Shown piece after piece: positions 22,195 to 32,693 of a stretch of DNA of 64,000 nt; position 1 is the stretch's first letter, and each line of letters opens with the position of its first letter. Made by a program: the position numbers and the translations under genes. The notes below the pieces were generated by a model. That model did not search any database and was not told the origin of the DNA. It was given only the letters and a program-made list of their open reading frames with translations. Origin of the DNA: Lucinisca nassula (lineage: Eukaryota > Mollusca > Bivalvia > Lucinida > Lucinidae); the NCBI GenBank assembly GCA_963580285.1, contig OY757015.1:150348082-150412081 (forward strand). The letters are read 5' to 3'.

Positions 22195-22560
22195 ATGCGG
22201 ACTGAACAAATTATTCGTCTTATCGCGACAGAAGTAAGGGCGAGGATCTAGGTCACGTAAAATCGATTTAAGCCCCCCAGTGGAATTCGTTTCCGCTGAC
22301 CGTCCAAGGCGGTTCTTCTGTTGCGGTTTATTTTTGTTATGGTTTGTTTTTGGGTGCTTGTGTTGCTTATATTATTTTATTTTGGATAGCCTTTTGGCCA
22401 TTTTGTGGGGAAGTAACTGTCCTTTTGGCTTTCCGCTGTTGGTGTTTTCGTTGGGGTCTGGTACTTCATGTTTGTGTTTCTTTCCCTTTGGTGTCTCTGA
22501 TGGGAGCTGTGGGTTAATTGTATCGATTCCTAATCATTGCCCCTACTTCTATTTTGTACA
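22195..22560 (+). mobile_element. 3' tail of the 63-kb retroelement family, dispersed copy
   Basis: It matches the minus strand of 63063-63425: ATGCGGACTGAACAAATTAT, CTTATCGCGACAGAAGTAAG, AATCGATTTAAGCCCCCC and CTTTGGTGTCTCTGATGGG. Both copies can be read as a hydrophobic peptide rich in Leu, Phe and Cys in the same frame. Whether that peptide is real is unknown. Confidence 0.65.
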
Positions 22561-22740
22561 TGTCAGAAAGTGTATTTGGGACTCCTGAATTTAGGATGGG
22601 ACCCTTGAGGCTGAAAGAACTCTCAGAATTTTGAAATGAGGGAAAACCCATGACACTTCATAAATTCAATATCTAGAGCCTTCAATTATAATATTATAGC
22701 TAAGTTTACACAGTTGTTTTATTTCAGAGACGTTGTTTTC

Positions 22741-22943
22741 TTTTTGTGGGACTTTTACCCGACATTGGGATGAAATTGTATCTCAAACCCTACCGCACAT
22801 AGAAATTGCTAACGTTTAAGGAGCGTTCCCACTCGCAGCAGTTTTCCTGGGCAGACTTAGACCTAAACTGTTTGCCAGTACTCAAGTTTGGTCGGTTTCA
22901 GCTCTGCGCAGAAGAACTCCAAGCCCCGATGGGCGGGGGCTTA
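22741..22943 (-). repeat. SINE family 3, partial
   Basis: Recognisable blocks are GGGACTTTTACCCGACATTG, ATGAAATTGTATCTCAA, a shortened middle, and AAGCCCCGATGGGCGGGGGC. Confidence 0.7.
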
Positions 22944-22949
22944 TAGTAA

Positions 22950-24430
22950 AATGCGTATCTAACATGAAATTTATTCTGCCATATGAGCATATCAGATAAA
23001 TGCCTTGAAATTATAGCAATTCGTTCGCGTACATGAATTTGGGTACGTACGAGCAATTCATACGAGGGCACGAATTTCATTTTAAGTTATTGTTCTGAAT
23101 AAAGTTAACAGTATGATCAGTCATACCGAGCAACTGCAATGTCTTCAGGGCTTTGATGAACCCTTTGTGTGAATTATTGAATGTAGAAACGCATTTCAAT
23201 CAGACAACCATTAGTTGGCTTTTTTCCGTCGCCGTAAGGGGTATTGGGTCCTCGTAAGTCATAATCGACACAAATATTAAAGCTCCTGGAACAAATTCTG
23301 CAGAGATTTTGCAACTTATGTATTTCAACATGAAAGGGGTTTGAATTACATGTTATTTGGCATGTTGGATTAGTTTTGCATTGTCCGTGTAGCTGAAAAT
23401 GCCTTCATTCGACACTAGAAAACAGGTCAAAACAGAAATATCTGACTACCTTCCTCATGGAGGAAATTAAATTAAAAATCAACCGCTTGCCTTTTCATGC
23501 CCACACCCATCTTTTCTGATGCAGAAATGAATGTTGTTGAGAATAGCATTGCCCGATTCTCAAAATATGTTTGCAAAAATGACTAAAAATCATATATCAG
23601 GAACACTGGCCTGTTTGTTGACATATTTGTGGTCTCGGAAGGCATAACCAGAAGTTCCCGTAAGGATTTTGAGTGCATAACCGGCGGTTACCCCTTACGA
23701 GTTTACCAGCCGTGCAGTTTACAGTCCAAGTTTCATCCAAATTAATATATGAAGCTTTGTCAGGTACCTGTCAAAGAAAAATGAAATTTTTAATCTGATT
23801 CATTTAATTTTGAAATGATCCCAATGTGCCGAATTGGCAGGTGAGCAGAATTAGCCTACACGACAGTAGCCTTAAGTACTGTACAGTAAGGTCATAGGGT
23901 AAGGTTGTACATTACATACACCTGGTGTGTATATAATGTACACCTGCGAGTAATGGTCAGAGGTGACAGATCGCAGTATAAGTAGAAAGAAAGGAAAGGT
24001 TATGGTAAGGTAATAACTAATATGAGGTTGCGGACAGATTCTAAAGTCACCTATAGATTTGATTACAGCTCCCCGACACTTTTCAAAGTCAAAAACCTGT
24101 AACTGATAATTAGTCATAAATTTATGAATGTATTTATTGAACATTCCAAATATAAAAAAATGGCTATTGTTTATGGCCTTGGCACAGTACCTGAAAAAGA
24201 TTGGAAGTGGTAAGCTTAATCTATCTATCTTATACTGAGTCGGTCGTATTTGTGCAAAAAAATGTTGCAAAGACTCTCAGAAATGGATAGAATGGGAGGA
24301 CTGTGAAAAGCGTTTTCATTCCTCATGAAAACCAATTGCTAGAGCTTGAAATTGGAGTTGGAACTTGGTATTGCAAAGATCACAAAGCTGGGTTCACCCG
24401 TGTGACACAGTGCATTCTTATGTATCTCTG
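22950..24430. other. No gene seen
   Basis: No frame with recognisable motifs is visible. A minus-strand frame of ~130 codons at 23872-24270 has no domain I know and low-complexity composition, so it is not called as a gene. Confidence 0.4.
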
Positions 24431-24439
24431 AAATGGCTA

Positions 24440-25780
24440 CGAGGACTGTTCAAATATGAATGCAACTAAGCACATAAAAATGATTCCGTGATAGATTTCG
24501 ATGAAAAATTTATTTTGTCCCCTCAAAGTATTCCCCTTTAACAGACATACAAACTTTCAGTCTTCTGATCCAATCATTGAATGCATTTTGGTAGTCTTTT
24601 CGAGGTATACTATGAAGGCACTGGAATATTGCAGAACCAAGGTGTTCGCGCTGTACAAATTTTCGACCAGAAAGGTATTTTTTCAGCCGCGGGAACAAAA
24701 AAAAGTCACACGGGGCAAGGTCAGGGGAATACGGGGGGTTAGGGAGTTCAACAACCTTTTCCTGCTTCAAAAAGTCTTGCACAATGAACGCCTTGTGCGA
24801 TGACCCATTGTCATGTAGCAATCTGACATTGGCCAAACCAGCTGCGGGTGTTTGTTCTTTGAAATATTTCTTCAATTTTGCGAAGAACTTTATTCTTGTA
24901 AAACTTCGCATTTACAGTTTTGCCTTTAGACACAGCAACCTGAATAGCAGGGCCCTGATTTGAAAAGAATATGGCATACATTACCTCCTTGACGCTCATG
25001 GTCCGCTTTGCAATGCATGGTCATTTGCAATACTTTGTTGCCCATATTTTGTTCTGAATCTTTTGTTTTGGCTCAAAAAAGTGAACCCATGTCTCGTCAC
25101 CTGTGACGACATTAGCGAAAGACTGTGCATTGTAATTTGGAAACTTTTTAAGCGACTTCTTGGCGTACTGAATGCGTGTCTTCTTCTGCTCATCTGTCAA
25201 CAGATGGGGAATCCATCTAGCACAGATCTTTCTCATTTTCAAATCCCGTTAAAGAATTGTATGAGCTGCTCCTAATGAGATGCCAACCATACTAGCTATT
25301 TGCCTAGTGGTGTATCGTGCATCGGTAGCAACTATTTCTTTCACTCTAGCAACCATCTTGGCAGATGTTGCTCTTTTCGGCCGAGGATCATGTGGTGCAT
25401 CTTCTGTTGAGCCTAGCCCACAGCTGAATTTCTTACACCAATGAAAAACTGTCGGAAAAGACATTTCATTATGCCCATCAACCGAACGTATTTCATCAAA
25501 AATGTCTTTGCACCGTATACCAAGAATACAACAATTCTTAATATAGGACCGTATTTAAACGGCGTACTCTGACCTTCTTCCAACCATGTTTTGTATTAGT
25601 ATACAAGAGTAGACAGTGTTTATCGAACGATATACATGGGTAAAGTGGACGGATTTTAACAGGTTTGGTATCAATGTATAGGTAAAATGTTTTTCTACGC
25701 TGTGATATTTATTTCCAGGTGATTTTCGCATTAGTGCATGAGAAAACGTTCTACTTGCATTCATATTTGAACAGTCCTCA
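24440..25780 (-). mobile_element. Complete mariner element (Tc1/mariner), inactivated
   Basis: The element is 1341 bp between TA dinucleotides at 24438-24439 and 25781-25782. The terminal repeats share GAGGACTGTTCAAATATGAA and continue to TGCAA (24441-24465, inverted at 25755-25779). Only the outermost base differs. Size, TA duplication and transposase type all fit mariner. It lies in the putative first intron of MRPL30, in the opposite orientation. Confidence 0.93.
24510..25587 (-). pseudogene. Mariner DD34D transposase with three stops and one frameshift
   Basis: The cut-and-paste transposase starts at MVGRRSEYAV and runs to about 24510. Visible parts are the N-terminal helix-turn-helix region (RQIASMVGISLGAAH), RWIPHLLTDEQK (the mariner linker motif), GDETWVHFFEPK with the first catalytic Asp, and HDN then YSPDLAPCDFFLFP with the second and third. 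The last two Asp are separated by 34 residues, the mariner spacing. In-frame stops lie at 25555-25557, 25249-25251 and 25021-25023. A one-base shift lies near 24880, probably in an A-run. Catalytic residues survive but the protein cannot be made whole. Confidence 0.92.
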
Positions 25781-25799
25781 TACTTTTCCGATAAAATAT

Positions 25800-25925
25800 T
25801 GTGATGTTTTTCTTATTTATACTCAAAACATTGGTTGTTGGTGGTCATTAGAACCACCTCATTGAGATGGTTCTACCAAATACCAACAACCTATGTTTTG
25901 AAGCAGTTCATTTCACGGACTATAT
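25800..25925. repeat. Palindromic MITE family 5 core
   Basis: ACATTGGTTGTTGGTGGTCA, then TAGAACCACCTC, ATT, GAGATGGTTCTA and the inverse CAACAACCTATGTTTTGAAGC. The hairpin pairs ACCACCTC with GAGATGGT, unlike the GCCTC/GAGGC centre of most copies. Confidence 0.75.
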
Positions 25926-26040
25926 AGGTCTGCTCTTAAAGAAAAAATTCTCCCTTTAAAAGAAGACCTGTGAATGGTTTTCAGGGGGTCTCAGTTTATT
26001 TAACCCATTTTGTACTAGAAACCCCAAAACGGGTACCCTG

Positions 26041-26107
26041 GCAAACAGTGTAGGCGTAGATTAGAAGCCACAGAACATGGCGTCTGATCAGGGCCTACAC
26101 TGTTTGC
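26041..26107. repeat. Hairpin repeat family 4
   Basis: Outer arms GCAAACAGTGTAGGC and GGCCTACACTGTTTGC. The centre is GCC...GGC with mismatches around AGAACATGG. Confidence 0.8.
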
Positions 26108-26500
26108 AAAAAGTTAAGCCATTTTCCAAACAAATTTGAAAGATAACACAACCTGACACCCCTGAATTTCGAAATGGACTCCTGCCATATATAAGGAGGA
26201 AGATTCATTTGGTACAAAAAGGGTTAACAACTACAGGAATGTCTGAGAGTTGTCTCCCTTCTAGATTTCTTATAAAATGTACATGTTGTATCTATTCACC
26301 TTAAAATACTGAATTGCAGATTCATATCTCATATTGGACATTTCTAGGTAGCCAGTACTTGCTGCCGACAGTTTTCACATTGTGCAAGTTGGACTTTCTT
26401 GGCAGGAAAGTTGTTGCTTGAAAGTGTTAACCCCTGAGGCACCATTTACAAAAGTTGTCATCTGCTTTGTTGTCTGTTGGATATTTTAAAAGTTAATCTT

Positions 26501-26568
26501 GCAAACAGTGTGGACCCAGATCAGACTGCTCCTCCAGGAGCAGTGTGATCAGGGTCCACATTGTTTGC
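26501..26568. repeat. Hairpin repeat family 4, TGCTCCT/AGGAGCA centre
   Basis: GCAAACAGTGTGGACCCAGA opens and TCCACATTGTTTGC closes. The centre CTGCTCCTCCAGGAGCAG is self-complementary and unlike the GCCGCAT type. Confidence 0.85.
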
Positions 26569-26691
26569 TTGTATACAAAAATACCTGTGAAAAGTTTTCA
26601 GGAGGATGCAGCAGATGACAGCATTTTTCGGATGCAGATTTATGACATTTTCGAACGCGGACTATGGTGTTTCCTTTCTCTTGTATTTCAG

Positions 26692-26874
26692 GCTCCAGTG
26701 TTTTGTTTACGACATGCAGGGTGTTGTTCTAGATTGACCTTAATTTCCACAAGACTTATCTCCTCAGGCAAGTGGGATGAAGACAGTCCTCCACCATGGG
26801 CCCCACGACAGGTTCCTTTGGGAGACACATTCAAAGCTATCTACCTGACAAAGTCACAGAATAAAAAATACTGG
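26692..26874 (+). CDS. MRPL30: MRPL30 exon 2 (targeting peptide and N-terminal region)
   Basis: A polypyrimidine tract and TTTCAG precede 26692, and GTAATG follows 26874. The 183 nt encode 61 residues in phase 0. The first half (CLRHAGCCSRLTLISTRLIS) is basic and lacks acidic residues, like a mitochondrial presequence with a likely cleavage near RLISSG. The second half, KWDEDSPPPWAPRQVPLGD, would be mature N-terminus. Linking it to MRPL30 rests on strand, phase and order, not on a conserved domain. A MITE sits only 15 nt beyond the exon, so the frame continues artificially into it. Confidence 0.62.
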
Positions 26875-26889
26875 GTAATGACCAGAGGA

Positions 26890-27119
26890 CAGTTGTTCAA
26901 AACTAACGACGTTGTTAGTTAATGAATGGGTAAAATTTTGATCATTTTGGCAAATTTGCTAATATTTTTGCTGAAAAAAAACGGGAGTAGCTTTTGCACG
27001 TGCAAAAGCTACTCACATTTTTCAGCAAAAATTCCCAAATTGAGATATTGTACCAGCTAGAACAATTAACAATAAGGCCACTAACGAGCTTGTTAAACTA
27101 AGGAGGCTTTGAACAACTG
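26890..27119. repeat. MITE family 7 (CAGTTGTTCAAA termini)
   Basis: CAGTTGTTCAAAACTAACG at 26890 and CTTTGAACAACTG ending at 27119 are inverted. Inside, AGTAGCTTTTGCAC and GTGCAAAAGCTACT plus TTTTTGCTGAAAAA and TTTTTCAGCAAAAA form a strong hairpin. hAT-like by its ends; no duplication is certain. Confidence 0.75.
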
Positions 27120-27431
27120 GCCCCAGATGTTTGTTTGATTGATTGGTGTTTTACGGTGCATCAGCACAATGTGGGCCATATCATGATAGACAGGGTAATG
27201 AGCTAGAGTAATATGCACATAGGAATGCTTCAGAGTTCCAGATAAGAAGTATCAGAGTAACCAAGAAAATCAAGGGATAAGCGTTCATAATTTTTGTTAG
27301 GAACGTACATTGTGGTTACTCATCAGAATTGCCTCAGTGAGGCGATTCTAACAAGTACCCTAACCTAAGTTTTTTGTTTCGTTTTTTGAGAAACAGGAAA
27401 AATTATCCTGAAATCATCTTTGGTACTCCAA

Positions 27432-27560
27432 ATGGGTCTCCATGGTCTAATGGGTAAGAGTGCTGACTCTTAATCATTAGGTCTCTCACTGCTGTGGTTC
27501 AAGCCTTGCTCTGGTCATGTGAGATGCCAAGTTCTGCAATGGAAGGTCAGATGGTTTTTC
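27432..27560 (+). repeat. tRNA-Lys(CUU)-like SINE (family 4s)
   Basis: CTCCATGGTCTAATGGGTAAG looks like box A with a Lys-type anticodon arm GACTCTTAATCATTAGG. GTGGTTCAAGCC resembles box B. A 3' body follows (ATGCCAAGTTCTGCAATGGA, AAGGTCAGATGG). Copies lie at 45425-45900 (split) and 54600-54735 (minus). Confidence 0.7.
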
Positions 27561-28214
27561 TAACAAGTATCCACATGATGTTTCTTTTGAAGAAACAGGA
27601 AAATTATTAATTACCCCCTAATTATCATTGTTACTCCTTTTCTGGAGCTATGATAATTGGGATGCATTTATAAAGACTGTTACAAGAATCTTACTATAAT
27701 TTCTCATTGAAAATTCATTTCTCGCCAGTTTTTGCAGAATGATATATAAAACACTAAAGGAAGCATGTTATGGCCAAGGACAGTAACCGTGCCAATTCTG
27801 GTTCTTGAGTTCTGCCCTTGATGTCGGCATTTTACAGATGTTTAGAATGCTAAAGGAAGACTATTATGGCCAATGAACCATACTCTGACTGTTTTAGGGC
27901 CTTGAGCTACCTGCCCTGGTAAATCTGGCTGCTTTCAGTATAGAATAGGCAGATGAAACTTCATAGACATATTGCACACTTAAGCTTCTATAAATTATGC
28001 GATAACTGCTTCTCTGGTTATTCTTCTTCAAGTTATCTGCCCTTATCAATTGTCTAAAAAAATAGTTTTTGGCCGATGTTTCTGTAGTATATTGGAACAG
28101 CTTGATACATGTACAGGGTACAAAAAATTGCCTATTATGGCCAAAGACATAAATTAAACCTCACCATGCTGACTGACCCTTCCCAATTTTCAGCCTTTTG
28201 TGCTTTATTATTTT

Positions 28215-28460
28215 GATTTCATCATGAAAACACACCTATATAATTTTGACCCTTTTGAACCCTACTTTTATATAGTAAAACTGGGGTTTACAGGGGTAAA
28301 CCTTATTTTTCATATTTCTACTCAAAATATAGATTGTGGGTACTCGTTAGAACTGCCTCAATATTTTTCTTATACCTGTTCAAAATATAGATTGTGGGTA
28401 CTCATTAGAACCGCCTCAATGTCTTATTTCTGCTCAAAATATAGATTGTGGGTACTCGTT
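28215..28460 (+). repeat. Palindromic MITE family 5, with its arm amplified
   Basis: Opens CACACCTATATAATTTTGAC and continues ACTTTTATATAGTAAAACTG, then three direct copies of AAATATAGATTGTGGGTACTC at about 28326, 28385 and 28437. It is interrupted by the SINE at 28467 and resumes at 28774. Confidence 0.8.
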
Positions 28461-28466
28461 AGAACC

Positions 28467-28773
28467 TGCCAGCCTCGTTGGCTCAGTCGGATGCGCGTCT
28501 GACTGGTGATCAGGAGGACGCGGGTTCGACTTCCGCCGGGGTCGGCAACATTCTTTCGTGGAGATTGATCATGAAATCTTTTCTACGGTCATTCTGTCCC
28601 TTCCGCTGATTCAAGAAGGGCAGTTGTCAGTTTCTGGCGAAAGAATGTGCACTGTACTTGTTAACCGCTTACGTATAAGCCTGCCCAGGAAAGTGTGGAT
28701 AGGTAAACTGACCGGCTCAAAAATGACCTAAATAGTGTTGACTGGGCCGTTAAACTCCAATACAAACAAACAA
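28467..28773 (+). repeat. SINE family 1, full length
   Basis: The tRNA-derived head has box A GTTGGCTCAGTCGGATGCGC and box B GGGTTCGACTTCC. A shared body (GGCAACATTCTTTC, TCAAGAAGGGCAGTTGTC, ACGTATAAGCCTGCCCAG) leads to the tail GGGCCGTTAAACTCCAA and (ACAA)n. ACTCGTTAGAACC flanks it on both sides (28454-28466, 28774-28786), a 13-bp target duplication inside a MITE. Best-preserved copy of the family. Confidence 0.92.
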
Positions 28774-28902
28774 ACTCGTTAGAACCGCCTCAGCGTGTTT
28801 TCGTAATGTTACCATGGATTCAGAAGCAGAATGGAAAACAGTCAAGATCCTGATTGGCTGGCTTCAGAGGAGTCAGCTGGTCTAGATCTATAGTGCTTTC
28901 AA

Positions 28903-29113
28903 CACAATAAAATTCCTATATTAAGACCACCTTTGGGACTGTTCAAAAGTGGTCTTTAAGACCACTTTTGAACAGTCCCAAAGGTGGTCCCTGACCAGAA
29001 GACACAGCTGTAAGAAAACACCAAGAAAAAAATAACTGCATCCTTCTAAATAAGGTTTTTAAAGCAGAATTGGTCTTAATTTTAGGTGGTCTTAATAGCG
29101 GAATTTCATTGTG
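28903..29113 (+). repeat. pogo-like MITE (family 6), diverged ends
   Basis: AATTCCTATATTAAGACCACC and the inverse GGTGGTCTTAATAGCGGAAT frame a perfect inner palindrome CAAAAGTGGTCTTTAAGACC then ACTTTTG, followed by CAGTCCCAAAGGTGG. The outermost CAGT is mutated in this copy. Confidence 0.8.
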
Positions 29114-29769
29114 TTCAGCATGGTTAGGGTTAAGTTCTTGAGTTGCCTGGGTGTGTTATTCTGTGATGGACCATTGATTGAGGTGGACCAACTGTTTTGT
29201 GTGCTGCAAATAATATTAGAACCTGGAGTGAAGGTTGGGCCCATAGAATCAAGTACTCGCTGCTGAGCGATGCTACCCAGCCAAGTTCTCACGCAAATTA
29301 CTGACAAAACTGATTATGCTTCTTTATGACATAGACCTCTGTCTATTCCTTATGCAAGACCTCTGTCTATTCCTTATGCATTCTTGATTTTCTTTCTGCT
29401 AATTAAAAGTTCCAGATTTCCTCCAATTTTTTGGATGTTTAGACATTTTCTAGCAATCGCTACTTACGTTTACCCAGTTTCAGCAAGCCTACGCTTGAGC
29501 TTCGCTCACAAGATCATGACATTCTGGAAGATGGGTTTAATTGGCTGACAGCATGGGCAAAACATTTTCAAATGCTGTGATTCAAACAGAGAAACGGTAT
29601 CTCTTTCGTCATCCAATCAAACCCGTTACCTGCAGGGAGAGTGTGCTGGGTTGCATGGTAATGACTATTAATGTATGTTTTTGCTGGATTGTTTTAACTC
29701 AGTTTGTCCTCAATAGAATCTTAGCCCTAGCACAAGACCCTTTTGAAATTCAGGGGTACATGTATCAGG
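29114..29769. other. No gene seen
   Basis: Only a short direct repeat, GACCTCTGTCTATTCCTTAT, at about 29333 and 29359. A plus-strand frame of 80 codons at 29541-29783 has no domain I recognise. Confidence 0.4.
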
Positions 29770-29842
29770 TTTTGTTTGTTTGATTTGAGGTTTAACGTCC
29801 CCGTCAACACTGTTAAGGTCATTTTGGAGACGTTGCTTCCAA
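29770..29842 (-). repeat. SINE family 3, tail part (split by transposon)
   Basis: TGTTTGATTTGAGGTTTAAC, CCCGTCAACACTG and TTTTGGAGACGTTGCTTCC match the tail of the family. The rest continues at 33600-33828, so the DDE-SWIM transposon landed inside this SINE. Confidence 0.9.
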
Positions 29843-30529
29843 AGGAGCAGTCTCTATAAGGCTATTTTCATGGCCACAACCGATTTCCTTTAAACTTTGT
29901 AGCTTCAAATTGGTACACATTGGCTGTCTAATGGTGAATTTTTAGACTCTTTGGTCCACTGGTTTTTGCTGTATACACTATTAAAGTGGGTGGGGTAATG
30001 TCACCCCATCAAGGGTATACCAACAAAAATGCTATTATTTTTGTTCAAAGTGCATGACTGAAGGCGATGTTTGCCGTATGCTTACTACCCTTTTAGGCAT
30101 AACAGCCGGTGATAACAGTCTTATAAATATCAAACAAGAGAAGAGTTTACACGCGCTTGTACGTTGTATCCAAATATTAGTAATTTTTATTCCCAAACTT
30201 TACGAAAAACCACAACACCTTTACAGTTTTCAACTTATTTCAAAGATCTTTCATAAATATAATGTTGATGTAATAGTCATTCTAGGTATATGTCAGAATT
30301 ATTGTTAGTTCATAAAACTTAATGAGTTACCTGCCTCTGAAATTGGATTTTACCCATTTTTTTTTAAATCAGAGTGCATTTATCCATTTGTAGTACTCAC
30401 AACTTCATTTGGAAGTGAATAAACCGATTCCATGCAAATATAATTGGATAGATGTGGACAAAGAAGTCATTTAATTTAATAGTGCATGCTAGCAAGCACA
30501 TGAGCACAACATCCCACGGTACAAGCACC

Positions 30530-30800
30530 ACCTTTTTCACCAACAGTACCATCCAGTGATTGGGTTTAGTCCTTGTGGTCTAAACACATTGTAAAACGAG
30601 CAAACAATTCTTACATAGTTGCCAACATATGGTATTTTACTATTGGATATTTTGTTTCTAAGGCCTTCCACTTTGTAATTCTCCCATTAGCTGATTCGAC
30701 AACGTATCTCACCTTGTACCTAGCCTTGAATCATTCGCCTCTTCAGTCGTATATTGCTTCTGAGATTTGGTTAGGAAGTGAAGCATATGAGAATTGATTT
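30530..30800 (-). pseudogene. Inverted fragment of the DDE transposase gene
   Basis: Read on the minus strand it parallels 31203-31450: SHMPHF, KSQKQYTTEEAND, then VVESANGRITKWKAL and YHMLATM. It keeps the Glu of VVESANGR that is expected to be the third catalytic acid, while the direct copy has a stop there. One missing base breaks the frame near TTEEANDSRLG. It is therefore a second, rearranged piece of the same transposase. Confidence 0.8.
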
Positions 30801-30829
30801 CATAAGCCTTTAGTATTTCTCTAACATCC

Positions 30830-32693
30830 CTGAATCATACATCAACTATTGCAAATGTCCTATTTGGGGATTCAAATTCTGATGTTGCAATCGCAGTGGC
30901 TGATGGAACATACATATATATTGAGAAGAGTGGAAACTACTCATTTCAGAGAAGATCTTATTCCGTACATAAAGGAGTAAAAGGACAGCCTTTGCTGAAA
31001 CCTATGATGCTTGTGGCCACTGATGGCTACATTTTGACTGTGATGGGACCATATCTTGCAGATGGGGAAAACACAGATGCTAAGATTACGGAACACATGT
31101 TAAAGACTAATGCAGAAAATATTACTGACTGGTTTGAAGAAGATGATGTTCTCGTTGTAGACCGCGGCTTCAGGGATGCTATAGATATACTAAGGGATTT
31201 TTGAATCAATTCTCATATGCCTCACTTCCTAAACAAATCTCAGAAGCAACATACGACTGAAGAGGCGAATGAGTCAAGGCTAGTTACAAAGGTGAGATGG
31301 GTTGTCTAATCAGCTAAAGGGAGAATTAAAAAGTGGAAAGCCCTTAGCAACACAATGCCCAGTAGTCAAATACCATATGTTGGCGACTATGTAAGGATTG
31401 TTTGCTCATTGTGCAATGCATTAAGACCACCTTTGGTAACAAGCAAAGATTCAGACAAAGTAATTGGTAGAAGAATGATGGCCCTACCAAAAACTCCAAA
31501 TAAGCTGCAGGATAAGGTTGTAACAAGAATTCTGCCTGTGGTGGCACAAAGTCATCGAACCATGATATGTAGGTCAAGGTCAAACATAGATGCTTGCTCA
31601 AAAGAGCCCATTCTCAAATGCAAGCTTGTACTAAGTATCATTAATGAAGCTCTAATAATTCTTGAGAAATGAACTTAACCATTGCGGTGAACGCTAGGGT
31701 GGTCACAATATTTTACAAAGTCAGTGAACCATGAAATTTAGGTCAAGGTCAAATATGGATGCTTGCATTTAAATTGCCATCCAAGTTTGCACCAAATATC
31801 ATTAATGAAGCTCTTATAAATCTTGAGAAATAAACTTGACCATTAGGGTGAACGCTAGGGTGGTCGCAATATTTCAGTGTCAGTGAACCATGAAATATAG
31901 GTCAAGGTTAAATACGGATGCTTGTATTTAAGTTACCATCCCAAGATACAAGTTTGTACCAAGTATCATTAATAAAGCTCTTATAATTCTTGAGAAATAA
32001 ACTTGACCATTAGGGTGAAAGCTAGGGTGGTCGCAATGTTTTACAAAGTCAGTGAACCATGAAATGTAGGTCAAGGTCAAATATGGATGCTTGCATTTAA
32101 GTTGTCATCCCCAGATACAAGTATGTACCAAGTATCATTAATGAAGCTCTTATAGGTCTTGAGAAATAAACTTGACCATTAGGGTGAACGCTAGGGTGGT
32201 CGCAAATGTTGACGCCTTGACGAACGGACGGACGGAAAACCGGGCGCCTATATCCCGCCATGCTAATAGCAGGTGCGACAAAAAATGGCTGGGATAAAAA
32301 ACTGGTTATTTGGATAAAGATTGATGATGAGAAACTTGAGCATTTCCCAGAGATGACTGTGGATGAACTCAGTGATTTGAAACTTGGTATATACCAGCTG
32401 AAACAAGCCAAATCCTACACAGATGAACATTTTTACGACAATGGATCATATGAGATAATGGCACACAAAGAAGAAGATGTTGTTCTCAAAGCACAGATAC
32501 GTTATCGCCACACGTCTAATATAACATGTGGGTTGAATATACTCAAGGACTGAACCCAATCACTGGATGGTATTGTGGGTGCAGAAGTGGAGCTCGTACC
32601 GTGGGATGTTGCGCACATGTGGCTTCTGTTCTCTGGTATTTGGGATATTACCAGAACAAAACAGAAAATAGGGAAGCAAAACCAAGCCGGTAA
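30830..32693 (+). pseudogene. DDE_Tnp_4-type transposase with C-terminal SWIM zinc finger, broken
   Basis: The first part runs LFGDSNSDVAIAVADGTYIY (first catalytic Asp), SVHKGVKGQPLLKPMM, GPYLADGENTDAKI, DDVLVVDRGFRDAI (second Asp) and, after stops at 31202-31204 and 31307-31309, GRIKKWKAL and PYVGDYVRIVCSLCNALRPP. The second stop replaces the codon where relatives have catalytic Glu (VVE-SANGR). The frame is split by an array element, then resumes as GWDKKLVIWIKIDD...RYRHTSN. After a one-base shift near 32521 it ends GWYCGCRSGARTVGCCAH, a CxC...CxH SWIM finger, with stop TAA at 32691-32693. Fold assignment is from motif recall. Confidence 0.85.
31530..32285 (+). repeat. Array-bearing repeat element inside the transposase gene
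   Basis: Four to five ~150-bp units contain GTGAACGCTAGGGTGGTC, CAGTGAACCATGAAAT, AGGTCAAGGTCAAA and ACCAAGTATCATTAATGAAG. It ends with GACGAACGGACGGACGG and GGGCGCCTATATCCCGCC. Coding sequence of the transposase resumes at about 32286. Confidence 0.8.

Noticed and set aside
22280..22588. A host membrane protein gene
   Set aside because: The sequence is a dispersed retroelement tail present also at 63 kb; kept only as a possible element-encoded small frame.
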